Source of the DNA: Odiellus spinosus
Taxonomy: Eukaryota; Arthropoda; Arachnida; Opiliones; Phalangiidae
Direction: 5' to 3'
Assembly: GCA_963920705.1 (NCBI GenBank)
Contig: OY987227.1
Coordinates: 17,943,434 to 18,007,433, forward strand
Length of the DNA stretch: 64,000 nt
Part shown: positions 53,388 through 64,000 of the stretch, one piece after another
Layout: each line of letters starts with the position of its first letter
Numbering within the stretch: position 1 is the first letter of the stretch
Position numbers and translations under genes: made by a program
Notes under the pieces: model-generated
Databases searched by the model: none
Seen by the model: the letters and a program-made list of their open reading frames with translations, nothing else
Told to the model about the DNA's origin: nothing

Positions 53388-54175
53388 AGGGAAAGGCAAC
53401 CCAACTTTAAAAGTACTTCCATTGGAAAGAGCATGCTTAAAAACCTACTAATCAAAACACATTATAGTGATTTAAGTCTTGGTTAATTTATAAATATAAT
53501 TTTAAAACCGAAATTTACGTTCCTAGAAGAACGCCATATTTGCTTCCCGGCATTTCGAGTTTTAAAAATAAGGAGCCGCTTCAATGATTGGCCTTTAAGT
53601 CACCCAATAAAGAAACGAAGGCCATTCGAGTCGGCTGCAGTCGGATCGTCTGTTCGTAACTTCGTAAGAAGACCCGTAATTTTGTGATTTCTAACATTCT
53701 ACGAAAACATGCCTAATTGCGTAATTAATGAATGCAGTTTAGTTCTTACCTTCTAATTCTTCAAATCAACTTAAGACTCGGTTAATACCTAGTACTGACT
53801 ACTACTAGCTCAGCTGGCCGACCGACCTTCGGGTTAGTGTTCGCGCGCGGGATCCTTCGGGCTAGCCTATGTTTCGGCCCGGCATATCTTATTTGACTCT
53901 AAAGAAATTGAGCGCGCTTATACCCACATCTATTTTCAGCTAGAGTCAAGTTACTTTAGGTGAGAAATAAACCAATCGGCGAAGCCGATCCTCAGCAGGC
54001 ATCGAAAGGGTATGAAAAAACTAAAATGGCGTTCACTAGAGATCACTTTTTGCTTATAATAAACGTAAATATCTTAATATCTACTAACTATTAATTTTTT
54101 TGCGATAGGATATTAGTCGTTTTAATATACGCTCTATAATTTAAGACACACTTTTTTTTATCCCGGTCTGTACCT
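53388..54175 (-). mobile_element. TTAA-flanked non-autonomous DNA transposon, copy 1 (788 bp)
   Basis: Both ends abut TTAA (53384-53387 and 54176-54179). It matches the copy at 63086-63892 over its full length in reverse orientation, with scattered substitutions and a few small indels (I estimate well over 90 percent identity by eye). The ends are AGGGAAAGGCAACCC and, read inward from the other side, AGGTACAGACCGGG, so the terminal inverted repeats are short and imperfect. TTAA targets are typical of the piggyBac and Kolobok superfamilies; the AGG-type ends fit Kolobok better, but there is no transposase to confirm this. No ORF of note. The interior includes a GC-rich patch with a tRNA A-box-like motif. 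Confidence 0.85.
53806..53817 (+). promoter_or_regulatory. tRNA A-box-like motif inside TTAA element copy 1
   Basis: TAGCTCAGCTGG fits the Pol III A-box consensus seen in tRNA genes. It is followed about 40 bp on by a GC-rich stretch with GGGATCC, a poor match to a B box. The same motif is kept in copy 2 on the opposite strand (63447-63458). This could mean that a tRNA-derived SINE fragment was captured into the element, or it may be coincidence. No tRNA cloverleaf can be folded convincingly. Confidence 0.3.
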
Positions 54176-55941
54176 TTAAATACGATGATTGAAGAAAAAC
54201 ATTTATAAAGCTTTAAAATTCAAAATTATTCTGATTTTTTGATAATTTAATAACTTATCGTGTTCGAGACCCAGTTATTTATTTTCTACAGGTTTGAATC
54301 CCATCTTCATCTATGGTTTTTTTACGACACACATTCGTAACTAGATTTTCTCTCGACGGGATGATCGAGTGTTTAAACTATCAAAATTTCGATTTTTGAG
54401 TTTATTTTTGAGATGGGCGAAAATTTAATTATATTAAAATTAAGAGGAGTGAGAAGCGGACACGCGAAAACAATACCTTTCATAAACATTTAATTAAAAT
54501 TCTCGGCCCGCGCGGTGAGGAAAGGGGAAACAGTCTGGTTTATCAGCAAACATTTCATAAAATTCGTAGCTCGTCCCCTCAGCTCGCCGGAACGAGCGAA
54601 ATGTAATTAAAAAAGAAGAGGTAAAAGCCGAGAGAAGGAGAGAGAAAGAGAGACATGATAGAATGAAAGTAAATTAATCTTTCCCGTCCCACGGTCGACT
54701 CCGCTATGGTATTATCCCATCCAAGTGTTAGCCTATATATTACATACAGTCCAATCCGGGACAAAGACTTATCAAAACAATTTTGGGTGCTGGACGGGGC
54801 CACGAGTAAAACTACTCTTAATCTTTCTGGTTCGCGAAAGAGAGTATGTAAATGATGCTAAACGTATTTCTACGGGGTTATCACGCTACAGTGTGAAAAA
54901 TCGGGAATTATAGAAAGATTTAGGGAGTTGAAAAATAGGATAAAAAGCTGGAGAAAAGTCTGGGAATTGATAATCAGCCGCGAACATTCGGAATTTAGTG
55001 GTCAAGCCAATTTACACTAAAAAATATTGATTTGTGATTGGCCCAAATCTTGTTAAAAGAGTTCAAAATAGTATCCGATAAATTCTGTTTATTTTTCGTT
55101 TCCACACTCCCTTCGAGCGCGTATACGCATGGGTCGAAAAGGATTTAACCCCATCTGCTCTCCTCGCTAGCCCTCTATATACTTTTAACTCTTTCTCGCT
55201 GGTGTTAGGGGCCTAAAACTGATAAGACAAGACCCAGGGAATCCTTCCTAACTGTACAGAATAAACGGGCGTGCGCCCAAAGTGTGTCTTTCTAATTAAA
55301 GTTTGGGGAGACGCGCGTGGTGGGATGAGCTCGCGTCGTGTTTTCGTCCAGATTACTATCAAAACTTTCTCGCTTAAGAGGATGAAGAGACGGGAAAGGG
55401 GAGAGAAAGAGCGAGCAAGGACTCTTAGAGGCTGCGAGGCAGGAGAGAAAGGGGACAGAAAGAAATATATCACTTTTCACACTTAACAGAACGATTCAAA
55501 TTCCGTCCTGTGTAAGTTCGTACCCAACACGACAACAGTATACGCGGTCTAAGGGATTTGGCTTCTGGCTCTATTGTATTTTAATCTGGGATAGACCGCC
55601 CAGCTCCATCCCCATCCCCTGTTTTTAATCCGGCCCTTTTTTGATCCTATACCAGTTTTAATTAACTGGTACATTGCTCGGTAACTGTTCTTGAATAAAG
55701 GGTAAATCGTGGAAGGAAAGAATTTTGACTCTAAAAGACTGGTGGATGAAACGCGTGAATTTGCAGGAATGGATGAGTCGATCCGCCAAATAGGTTTTGG
55801 TTGTTTTTAGGAGTTAAAAAGCACTGTGAGAAGGAATATCGTACTTATAATTAACCACAAAAATAAAGCCACTACAGAAACATTTTTATACCATACTTTT
55901 GTTGAAATATATAGTTTTAATTCAAGGCAATTAAATTGTTA

Positions 55942-57009
55942 TTAATTGTTATTAATTTTCAACTTCCGGTTTTCCTCTAGCCGTAGCTTCAACTGAGATT
56001 GTTGTTTAAGAAAATCAGTATCGAGTTGAATAAGTGAAAATTTTCTCAACCATAATCTAACTAGTAATTCGTCCTCTTCCAATAATTGAGCCAATTTATT
56101 AAGAAGGGATTCGTATTTATCATCACCGTAAGCGGCTGATTGAGTAAAATATTCAAAGGGTATTTCGATTTTATTATAATCCCCAATATTCTCGTCCCAT
56201 ATTGTTACTCGAAAATACGGAGCTCCTGGAAAAACGACCACTCTAGCCATCAAACGAGTACCACGAATGACGTATCTGTCTTCCATGTTGTTTAGAAGGG
56301 TTAATTTTCCGACTAAATCCATTCGTTGAAACGATCCACCAACGTAGATTCCCATTCTGAATTTATTTACCGGAATGGCAGGGTTTTTCTGATCGCCGTA
56401 CAATTCCACGAAATTTTCGCTTATGCAAGTGAATTTAGCGACGCGTTTACCAAAATCCACCGTTTTATCACTCGGGGATAGATTATCCAACATCGTTACG
56501 GCTGCTTTGTTTGCACCCATCGCGTTATCGAATATGATGAAGCCAATTCGGCCGTTCAATTCAAACTTGATGGTCAAAATTGCGTGACCGTGGAAATAAA
56601 ATAAATGGTGGTGGTTTCTTTCCATTTCCTTCGTTATTTTATACGTCATGTCGCGAAAATTCAGAGTAGTTGTGGTGACGTAAGGAGCCACAATTACGTC
56701 CGGATATTCTTGAGTTAATTCCGTCGACAGTAGCCGTTTAAGTTTCAAAGTTCGACCTCTGCACGTGAGTGTATTTTCGTCCAACTGCTCTACCTGGTAC
56801 TGACGATAGAAATCCAAAAGGGGCAAGGGCTGCGATTTGTACGCTTCGTAGAAATCTACGTAACAACGCACTCGATCGTGATCCTGGTCGTATAACACTT
56901 TGTCCGTCACGTTTTGACATTTCTCGACAAAGAGTTTCAGTTCTTCAATCGTGTTGAACCTCATCTTCTTTATATCGTAGTTCCACGACTCCAAAGTCAG
57001 ATCGTCCAT
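55942..57009 (-). CDS. Intact 355-aa ORF of unknown family nested antisense in the Meis/hth intron
   Basis: By far the longest ORF in the window: ATG to TAA, single exon, antisense to and inside the intron between the two homeobox exons. I do not recognise the family. The protein is soluble-looking, with no signal peptide or membrane segment and few cysteines. Residues 1-60 look helical and charged. Residues 104-290 are rich in alternating beta-type segments with conserved-looking turns (a His cluster at 133-142, FDNAMGANKAA at 160-170, FPGAPYFRVTIWDENIGDY at 260-278). Residues 297-355 form a Leu/Glu/Lys-rich helical tail, probably coiled coil. The last four residues and the stop fall in a two-copy 10-bp repeat, so the C terminus may have been altered by slippage. 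No poly(A) tract follows, which argues against a recent processed copy. It could be a nested host gene, a domesticated transposon gene or a captured viral gene; the sequence does not decide. That it is a real coding sequence is likely from its length in AT-rich DNA. Confidence 0.75.
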   Translation of the reverse strand: MDDLTLESWNYDIKKMRFNTIEELKLFVEKCQNVTDKVLYDQDHDRVRCYVDFYEAYKSQPLPLLDFYRQYQVEQLDENTLTCRGRTLKLKRLLSTELTQEYPDVIVAPYVTTTTLNFRDMTYKITKEMERNHHHLFYFHGHAILTIKFELNGRIGFIIFDNAMGANKAAVTMLDNLSPSDKTVDFGKRVAKFTCISENFVELYGDQKNPAIPVNKFRMGIYVGGSFQRMDLVGKLTLLNNMEDRYVIRGTRLMARVVVFPGAPYFRVTIWDENIGDYNKIEIPFEYFTQSAAYGDDKYESLLNKLAQLLEEDELLVRLWLRKFSLIQLDTDFLKQQSQLKLRLEENRKLKINNN

Positions 57010-57098
57010 AATTGTAGAGGATCGAATCTTTCGCGTTATTATTGAAGAGAAGTAATGATTCGTAATAACTGAAGAATTGCTATAGAGTAACTCTTAAT

Positions 57099-57120
57099 CT
57101 TATCACCGTCTCTTGATAAG
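57099..57120. promoter_or_regulatory. Palindromic pair of GATA motifs upstream of the 355-aa ORF
   Basis: Two GATA motifs face each other (CTTATC, 10-bp spacer, GATAAG), 90-111 bp upstream of the start codon of the minus-strand ORF. A TATA-like stretch (TATAATAA read on the minus strand) lies about 30 bp further upstream. The position would suit a promoter-proximal element, but both motifs are short and common in AT-rich DNA, so the regulatory role is inference only. Confidence 0.22.
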
Positions 57121-58116
57121 ATGTCCCAATTTTTCAGTATCGTATTATTATACAAGTGTACATTCACTGTGATCTCTTCAAGGTCTTGAGCGAGGCCGTG
57201 GGGCGCAACTTGCGGAATCTCTATAAGTAATTCCGTGTGAGATTTTTTTTTACCAATTCCGGGATTAAATTTGGCCAGTTGGTATCTCTACCGTTGTATA
57301 TCATATTTTCTCTCACGTTGGTAATGAACTATATAGGAAACTAGGCTTAGGGGGCCGAGGCTCGAAGATCCTAACGTTATTATTGTTATTAGCGCAAAGG
57401 GCATACACGGCGTAACTCGGCGCTATAAATCAAATCGCTCGTAATCTTCGCGCTCGCGCGGCTCTCGGAAGCTTTCATACCCTCCCCGCCTTAAGCCAGC
57501 CTTTTCTGTCTGACCTTTTCTTAAACCCAGAGACTTTTCGCCTCGCTCGCAGCGGCCTAGAAGTGGCAGCAGTGAAAGCCGTCTTCTCTTCTCTAGCTAA
57601 TACCCGCTTCCGTGGCGTAATAGACCAAGCGAGGCATATACGCTTATGATATACGACTTTTTATATCTAGTTATAAGCCTACTTGCTTCTAATCTTTAAG
57701 AGAGAGAGAGAGAGAGAAAAAAAACTCCTGTAATTTCTTTACACTATTTTCCAAAAGAAAAATAAAGAAAAAATGAGCTACTCGAAAAGGAGGAGAAAAA
57801 GAGGAGGTTACGGGCCGTTAAAATTCCGTCGAAAACCCACCACTATAGCCGAGAGCCACTATCGAAGTTTTTAATCTTATCGGGTTAAGTGGAAAGTAGC
57901 CCCAGTACGGGTCGTAAATCATCGAATTCTTTTCCTAACCCCCATCTTTTACTTGAGTTTTTCATTTTTTTTTTTTTTTTTTCATAGGAAGTTCCTTTTA
58001 ATGTTATTTTGAGTTTTTCTATTTTCATCTTTCCATTGAAAATTGTGCTGTATATGGAAAGTTTTCGTTTTGATTCAATATATTTTTCTTTATTATTTTT
58101 GTTTTTGGACATATAG

Positions 58117-58193
58117 CATCCTTACCCGTCCGAAGACCAGAAAAAACAGCTTGCTCAAGATACGGGACTAACGATCCTTCAAGTAAACAATTG
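58117..58193 (+). CDS. hth: Meis/homothorax homeobox gene, exon with TALE loop and helix 2
   Basis: The next exon of the same gene. After an ATAG acceptor the frame reads HPYPSEDQKKQLAQDTGL and then TILQVNNW, with the last Trp codon split TG|G by the GTGAGT donor at 58194. This covers the three-residue TALE loop extension, helix 2 and the start of recognition helix 3. The length of 77 bp and the split Trp codon match the equivalent vertebrate MEIS exon as I remember it. The peptide equals Drosophila Homothorax over this stretch, with Asp in SEDQ where vertebrates have Glu. The phase 0 entry fits the phase 0 exit of the exon at 39970-40130, so the two join directly across an 18-kb intron. The following exon, expected to encode FINARRR with the DNA-contacting Asn, is not in the window. 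The ORF is too short to be found by length alone. Confidence 0.96.
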
Positions 58194-61100
58194 GTGAGTT
58201 TTAAACGCTTTTATAGTCTTATTTTTAAGCCTATACCTAAGTTTTTGTAATATAATTTTGTTTGGTGAATAACAATGGGAGATGAAGGCTCTGAAATGAT
58301 AGAAAAACCTTCATCTAGGGTAGTTGTTATTATTCCTCTAAAAGTGTAATCTATCCAAAAATTCAACGAAGTATATTTTATGTTGAAACAAAGTATGAAA
58401 ACTCTTTTATCGTCGTTTCGAATCACGTTTGAACGTTATCTCATAGCCTATGTACATTTACTTCTCGTCTTATATAAATTTGGAATTTCGTAATTTCTTC
58501 CCGGCATGATGCTCGCCGGAAAAGAGTGAAGCCGCGTTATTAAGGGAGAAAATCGAGATTAAGAGTGAACGCGTTGCTTGGGAAAACCTTTTGGGAGGTG
58601 ATGGGGAGAAGCTGGGATGTAAGTGGCACGTCGCTTTTCTCCAGATAGGCGCTATAGGCTAAGCTCGAGGATTTAGGCTTAGCGTAACGTTGCGTGGAGA
58701 GAAGGACTACTGGTAGAAGAGAAGGAAAAGCGAGGGAGAACGCGGTGCGGTTGACATCCGCGGCGCGCTCGGTGATTAATTACTGCGGAAAATATAGCGG
58801 AGAGAGACTTAGCCGTCGCTGCGACACTCTTTTTACCCTTGTTTCCGACGTACTAGAACCCAACGCCGCCGCCGCCAGAGGCTCACTCGGAACCCCTTCA
58901 CATTGAGTCTCTGCCAAGCGTATCCCCGCAGCTCCCTTTGTATATAGGGGTACCATGGTGCTGATAATGTCGCGTAGAGTCCTCGGAACTTTGCTGGCGA
59001 CGATCCATATATCGAACTTCGCATCACCTATGTATGCGAAAAAAAAAGTGTACTATACCAAACAATCGAAAAACTCGCTCATTTGAAAGAAAGATCACGC
59101 TAATATCGTGTTTGATTAATTCTGGTTTAGAATTGATATATTTGGGGATAATAACTCCATCTTTAGGCGAGAGACGTCCGCCACAAACCATTAACTAGTG
59201 TGTCCACGAAAGAATGGGATTTGGGAATAATTAAGTCATTCGGGGAAAATCTAGGAAAAATTAGGGTCTCTATAGCAAAGCTAAAAACCTCAATAATTCA
59301 TGAGAAAATCTTATCCAGACAGTTTGTTAAACATAATCTAATCTCGCGAAGGATTATGCTCTATTAATATTCTTAACTCTTAATTTTACAACGTTGGTAT
59401 ATAATCCCTCGGTTTTTGTTGATCGTATTTAAAATCTACACTCATTGATCTGGTATTCGCGCGAAGTGTAAGCGATTTTTCGTGTATTTACTTTGGATAA
59501 TTTCATTCAACAGTCACTATATCTCAATTTATAATACTTTTAACATCAGTACAACAAATATTACACGCCCATTATAAATGTAAGCACTTTTTTAGATAGT
59601 TTTACAAGATCATCAACGAAAATTGAAATTGTTTTTTCTTTTTTTCATACTTCATTATATATTCAAGGCAGTCTGTATAAATTTCCGTATTCCCTAGTAT
59701 AGTCAAAGGCAGAGTATTGCCATCAATATTAAGATCCATTTGTGGGAAACGTTAATATATCTATAGTTTTTATCTGACGCACGCTTCACTTTTATACGTT
59801 GGTTGTTTTATCTCGAATGGTCGGAGGAGAAAAGGGTCGTTAAATATACATAATTCTCTTCAAAGGGGAGTTTGCGTAAAAGCGAAAGCTGAGGCTGATT
59901 GATACGTAATGTTGAGCTTAATAGAGTGAAAGTAGACACTGTGAACTTCTCTCGAACACGATTATAGTTAGATAATGCTCAGTTTTCAGCACCTGTAAGC
60001 TTGGTTACTATAGTTTTAATCTCTTGGTAAGCGTTTATTGTGTAGCTTCGCGAGCGCTGTAGTTTAAATCTGATTCGGTGTGCTTATGATCAAGTATACC
60101 GATGAATTCACGTATTTTTCAAGGAGGTAATATTTTACTTTAAATACCTACTGGGGCTGAAGGTAGAATCTATGAATTTCAAATCGCTACTAAAAGCATT
60201 ATATTTGCATATATTTGTTTAGTGTCCTCTCAATTATCACCGGATAGAGCAACGTAAGCTTTTATTTTATCGTATTTTTTAGGGTATTGTATTTCGTTTA
60301 GGGAAAAAACAAAAATACTATATAAGGTGGCTTATATTATATGGTTTTTAACGATATTGGAGAATATAATTTTTATCTTTATTGCGAAGGTCTGTCGAAT
60401 ATAATACGCGCTTTCTTACTTATCAGGATAATGTTTTTCTTTATTTTTTGGAACGAGAAAAAAAAAAAAAAAAAAAACTCGCGCTTATGGGCTGTCGATT
60501 TTACTACCTTACATTTTACGTATAGAAAACAAAAATCTTCTCCAATTTTCTTGAAGGCATATTTTTGACGTAGATTATAATCTATGGAACAACTTACGAA
60601 CTTACGCATATATGCGGACAACCTGTTTACCAAATAAGGTTTGTAAAAGGAAGATTGAAATATATATTATCGTGGAATAAAATAGTTTATGCGAGGGGTG
60701 TACAGAATACTAAGCATACTCAATGGTTAGGATACAATTAGCGGAACGGATAAAAAATGTAGAATATCGATAGCTTCTGCAAAAAGGAAAGTTATGTGCA
60801 AATGCTACTTCTAAACATGACGAAACTGGACCAGTAATTATGGAGTAGTAACTAAATTGAATTGAAAAATTGACCAAAATGCTGATCAACATTTGATGAT
60901 ATTTTTCGTCTGTTTGCTCCTTTTTTTGTTCAATTTAGAATAAAAAATTTAATTTTGCTAAAAATCCTTTTGTAAAATTCAATATAAAGTCCAATATTCG
61001 CCATTTTTTGTTTTCGCTTTTTGAATTTTTCAAGAGATTTTGAGATTTCAGAACTATTTTTGAGACAGATTGAGATTTCAATGTTAATTTTCCATAGCGA

Positions 61101-63085
61101 AACGTTTATTTTGGGATTTAGGCCAAATTTTTAGAGTGTCCAAACCCTCGGAATTTTCCCCTAATTAAAGCTATTTATTTTTTATCTCTTCACGATCATG
61201 GAATACCCAAAGGGCTTAAAATCAAACTTGTTTTTAATTAATTTTAATTATAGTAACCGGAATGAATCCCCCTTTATAAAAAACTGTCTTCGCGTGAAAA
61301 AAGTGTTTGACTTTTGAAGAATCAAGCCCCGAGGGATGAATTTACGTTTAATCGTAATCTCTTTAATGAGAATTTAGTATATCGCCAACCTTTAATAAAC
61401 TAAGCCGCCTTTTTTTTAACTTTTTCAAAAATTTAAATCTAGTTAAGATTACTCGCGAAATCAAGAATTAAGAAACGAGTGATTTTCAATCGAGATAAAA
61501 AACCCTATCGTCATGTACACGGCGAAATGTTAAACCCCAAAAAGGTTTCTTTACAGATAGATATTAACACTTCGTTTAAATTTATTGGGTAGTTCTTACA
61601 AAACGAGAGTAAATTCTTTTAAAACCACCAACCTCAATTTAATTTTATTTTATAATAAATTTTATATCTTTAGATAATAAAATAAAATACTAGCCCTAAA
61701 GCAACCACGTGGAAAAGTTAGGAGTAAATGTATTCTACCGCGTGAGAGCAAAAGCAAAAATCACTAAATAATATCACAAGTAAATCATCCTTCAAGTTTA
61801 TAAGATGACATGCGGGTGACAATGAAGTGAGTCCAATTTTCTTAGTCCATGGTTTCACCCTAAGTATTCCGAAATTTGTACAGAAAGGCGGCCAGGCCCA
61901 GTATATTCTTTTTAGAGTAAATCATACTCGAAATCGCGACGGCCGGGCGAGACACGCTCATTCATTTCGCGAGAAAGAGAGGAGAGTTGTTTTCCGTGGA
62001 TACATTTTCACTCCTGTAAACGTCAATATTAGCACCGCCTACTTAGTTCCAATCTCAACCCCTAGAGAGGGCAATTTCGAATTCCGTATCTCGACCGTTT
62101 AGAGTTTTGGGATTTTTCCTCTCTCTTCGTGCGAAAGCTCTGACGACTACTTTCAGAACCACATACCAATCATAATATTCCTTGTTGTAAACTTGAAGCA
62201 TGATTTACCTGTGATAATATAAATATATATTACGTAGCGGTCGTGGGAGAATTTAGAGCTGCAGTATTACGATATTACCACACTTCCAAGTGGTACTGGA
62301 ACTAGAACCTTTTAGTATATATATAGTTTATGACTTATAAAATAAAAAATAAAAGAAAAAGAAACAGCTTCGGTATAATTTCGGGTTTCCCCTATTTTAT
62401 TTTTACGATTATGTTGTCCTTGCCCTCCCCAACCACGGAAGAATTCGCTCGCAAAAACTACTAAATTTCAACGTACTTTTTTCGTGAAAGTTATACTGAC
62501 GTTTTTATTTGCCAGAAGAAAACGAAGCGAGTTCAGGGAACCCGATTGAAAAACAAAAACCATTTGGTACAAAAAGCTTAATTACAGTATTTTTCTAAAA
62601 CATCGTAGGTTTAGTTCCATTTTGAATTGTTGAATGTTAATCGTAGGGTTTATGTTCAGCGGGAGGATTCAGTGTGGTCATTTGCAGAAAACGTGATCGA
62701 GTATATTATGTGTAAATGGTCTGCTTTACTAAAAATGAAAATATCAGCTATAAAATAATTTATAATGACAGGCATATTTCAAAACATGAGAAACCGTTGA
62801 AATTTCATTTTTATGATTTAAAAAATTATAAAATAAAAAGGGATACTAGGCTTTGGAAACAAATTATTTTTTAATCGATTTAAAATGTTAAAATGTGCCT
62901 TAACACATAAAAACTTGACAAAAGTTTCGTAGTAATTCGCGGTTTAATTAACAAAGTTGCTAAATTAGGTACGAAGAAATTTCCCAAAAATTTGAAGCCA
63001 GGGCAGCGAGACATTTTAAAAAAAACATGTATTAGTAATATATAAAATTTTGTAACTAGATATTATCATGGTTTTGTAAGTTTAA
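58194..63085 (+). other. Start of the next Meis/hth intron
   Basis: Begins with a GTGAGT donor. No exon reading FINARRR was found up to the window end, so this intron exceeds 5.8 kb. A GC-rich stretch at about 58500-58910 contains an open frame that is not protein-like. The rest is AT-rich unique DNA, ending in the TTAA element copy 2. Confidence 0.75.
58268..58331. repeat. Short inverted repeat (64 bp)
   Basis: AATAACAATGGGAGATGAAGG pairs with CCTTCATCTAGGGTAGTTGTTATT, with a few mismatches and a 20-bp loop. It lies 75 bp downstream of the second homeobox exon donor. It may be a small foldback MITE. Confidence 0.4.
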
Positions 63086-63892
63086 AGGTACAGACCGGGA
63101 TAAAAAAAAGTGTGTCTTAAATTATAGAGCGTATATTAAAACGACTAATATCATATCGCAAAAAATTTAATAGTTTGTAGATATTAAGATATTTACGTTT
63201 ATTATAAGCAAAAAGTTATCTCTAGTGAACGCCATTTTAGTTTTTTCATACCCTTTCGATGCCTGCTGAGGATCGGCTTCGCCGATTGGTTTATTTCTCA
63301 CCTAAAGTCACTTGACTCTAGCTGAAAATAGATGTGGGTATAAGCGCGCTCAATTTCTTTAGAGTCAAATAAGATATGCCGGGCCGAAACATATAGGCTA
63401 CTTCCGAAGGATCCCGCGCGCGAACACTAACCCGAAGGTCGGTCGGCCAGCTGAGCTAGTAGTAGTCAGTACTAGGTATTATTAACCGAGTCTTAAGTTG
63501 ATTTGAAGAATTAGAAGGTAAGAACTAAACTGCATTCATTAATTACGCAATTAGGCATGTTTTCGTAGAAAGTTAGAAATCACAATCACAAAATTACGGG
63601 TCTTCTTACGAAGTTACGAACAGACGATCCGACTGCAGCCGACTCGAATGGCCTTCGTTTAGCGAATCTTTATTGGGTGACTTAAAGGCCAATCATTGAA
63701 GCGGATCCTTATTTTTAAAACTCGAAATGCCGGGAAGCAAATATGGCGTTCTTCTAAGAACGTAAATTTCGGTTTTAAAATGATATTTATAAATTAACCA
63801 AGACTTAAATCACTATAATGTGTTTTGATTTGTAGGTTTTTAAGCATGCTCTTTCCAATGGAAGTACTTTTAAAGTTGGGTTGCCTTTCCCT
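63086..63892 (+). mobile_element. TTAA-flanked non-autonomous DNA transposon, copy 2 (807 bp)
   Basis: Second full-length copy of the element at 53388-54175, in opposite orientation and flanked by TTAA at 63082-63085 and 63893-63896. It differs by a few substitutions and short indels, for example a small extra segment near 63658-63665. Because each copy has its own pair of ends and its own TTAA duplication, the two are better read as separate insertions than as the arms of one 10.5-kb element. No coding capacity was seen, so it must have been moved by a transposase encoded elsewhere. Confidence 0.85.
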
Positions 63893-64000
63893 TTAATTGA
63901 GAGTTAGACAGTCGATATACCAAGATAGACACGGAAAATTAATGACAACCAGCAATTATTTAAAACATTTTCGGACCTATGGTTTGAAGCGCAATAACAT

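Larger units (their letters stand above)
40131..58116 (+). other. Intron splitting the Meis/hth homeobox (17,986 bp)
   Basis: GTAAGC donor to ATAG acceptor, phase 0, between helix 1 and the TALE loop. Contents in order: AT-rich unique DNA; a dispersed repeat with inverted ends (41089-41350); unique DNA to 44528 with a 25-bp T tract at 43754-43778; a 3.2-kb inverted-repeat element (44529-47756); unique DNA with TTA-rich simple sequence near 48600-48710 and a 30-bp A tract at 49200-49229; unique DNA to 53387, including a perfect-looking short hairpin at 51931-51960; a TTAA-flanked 0.8-kb element (53388-54175); unique DNA; the antisense 355-aa ORF; a GC-richer stretch at 57360-57620; a GA dinucleotide run near 57701-57717. 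No further homeobox-gene exon was recognised inside. Confidence 0.9.

Noticed and set aside
58694-58906. 70-codon + frame in GC-rich DNA downstream of the second homeobox exon
   Set aside because: It does not contain the expected FINARRR sequence, and an equally open frame exists on the other strand.
53388-63892. Reading the two 0.8-kb arms as terminal inverted repeats of one 10.5-kb element
   Set aside because: Each arm has its own two ends and its own flanking TTAA pair, and a conserved homeobox exon lies between them, so two separate insertions are simpler.

Overview
The window is AT-rich, intron-dominated DNA from an animal nuclear genome. The one gene recognised with confidence is a TALE-class homeobox gene of the Meis/homothorax family on the + strand. 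Two neighbouring coding exons are present. The first (39970-40130) encodes an acidic linker, the N-terminal arm and helix 1 of the homeodomain. The second (58117-58193, exactly 77 bp) encodes the TALE loop, helix 2 and the start of helix 3 up to the conserved Trp. Residues such as the HPYPSEDQ stretch match protostome (arthropod-type) homothorax better than vertebrate MEIS, which has SEEQ there by recall. The likely source is a non-insect protostome with large introns; the exact group cannot be told from this window.

Layout: 1-39969 lies upstream of the first homeobox exon. No Meis N-terminal exon was recognised there, so it is read as one very long intron or 5' region holding scattered small DNA-transposon relics and simple repeats. 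40131-58116 is an 18-kb intron that splits the homeobox at the helix 1/TALE-loop boundary. 58194-64000 is the start of the next intron; the exon with the WFINARRR remainder is not reached.

The 18-kb intron carries the most unusual material. It has an intact single-exon 355-codon ORF on the opposite strand (55942-57009) with no family I recognise. It has a 3.2-kb terminal-inverted-repeat element (44529-47756) with arrays of a palindromic subterminal motif and a possible two-exon coding fragment. It also has the first of two nearly identical 0.8-kb TTAA-flanked elements; the second lies at 63086 in opposite orientation.

Elsewhere there are two relics of another TTAA family (1538 and 26545), a hAT-type MITE with perfect 8-bp target duplication (14172), several foldback MITEs (8590, 11722, 17956), a dispersed repeat pair (10433 and 41089), and a 22-bp tandem array (33218). 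No tRNA, rRNA, CRISPR or bacterial-type operon was seen, and almost all short ORFs look like chance or low-complexity frames.
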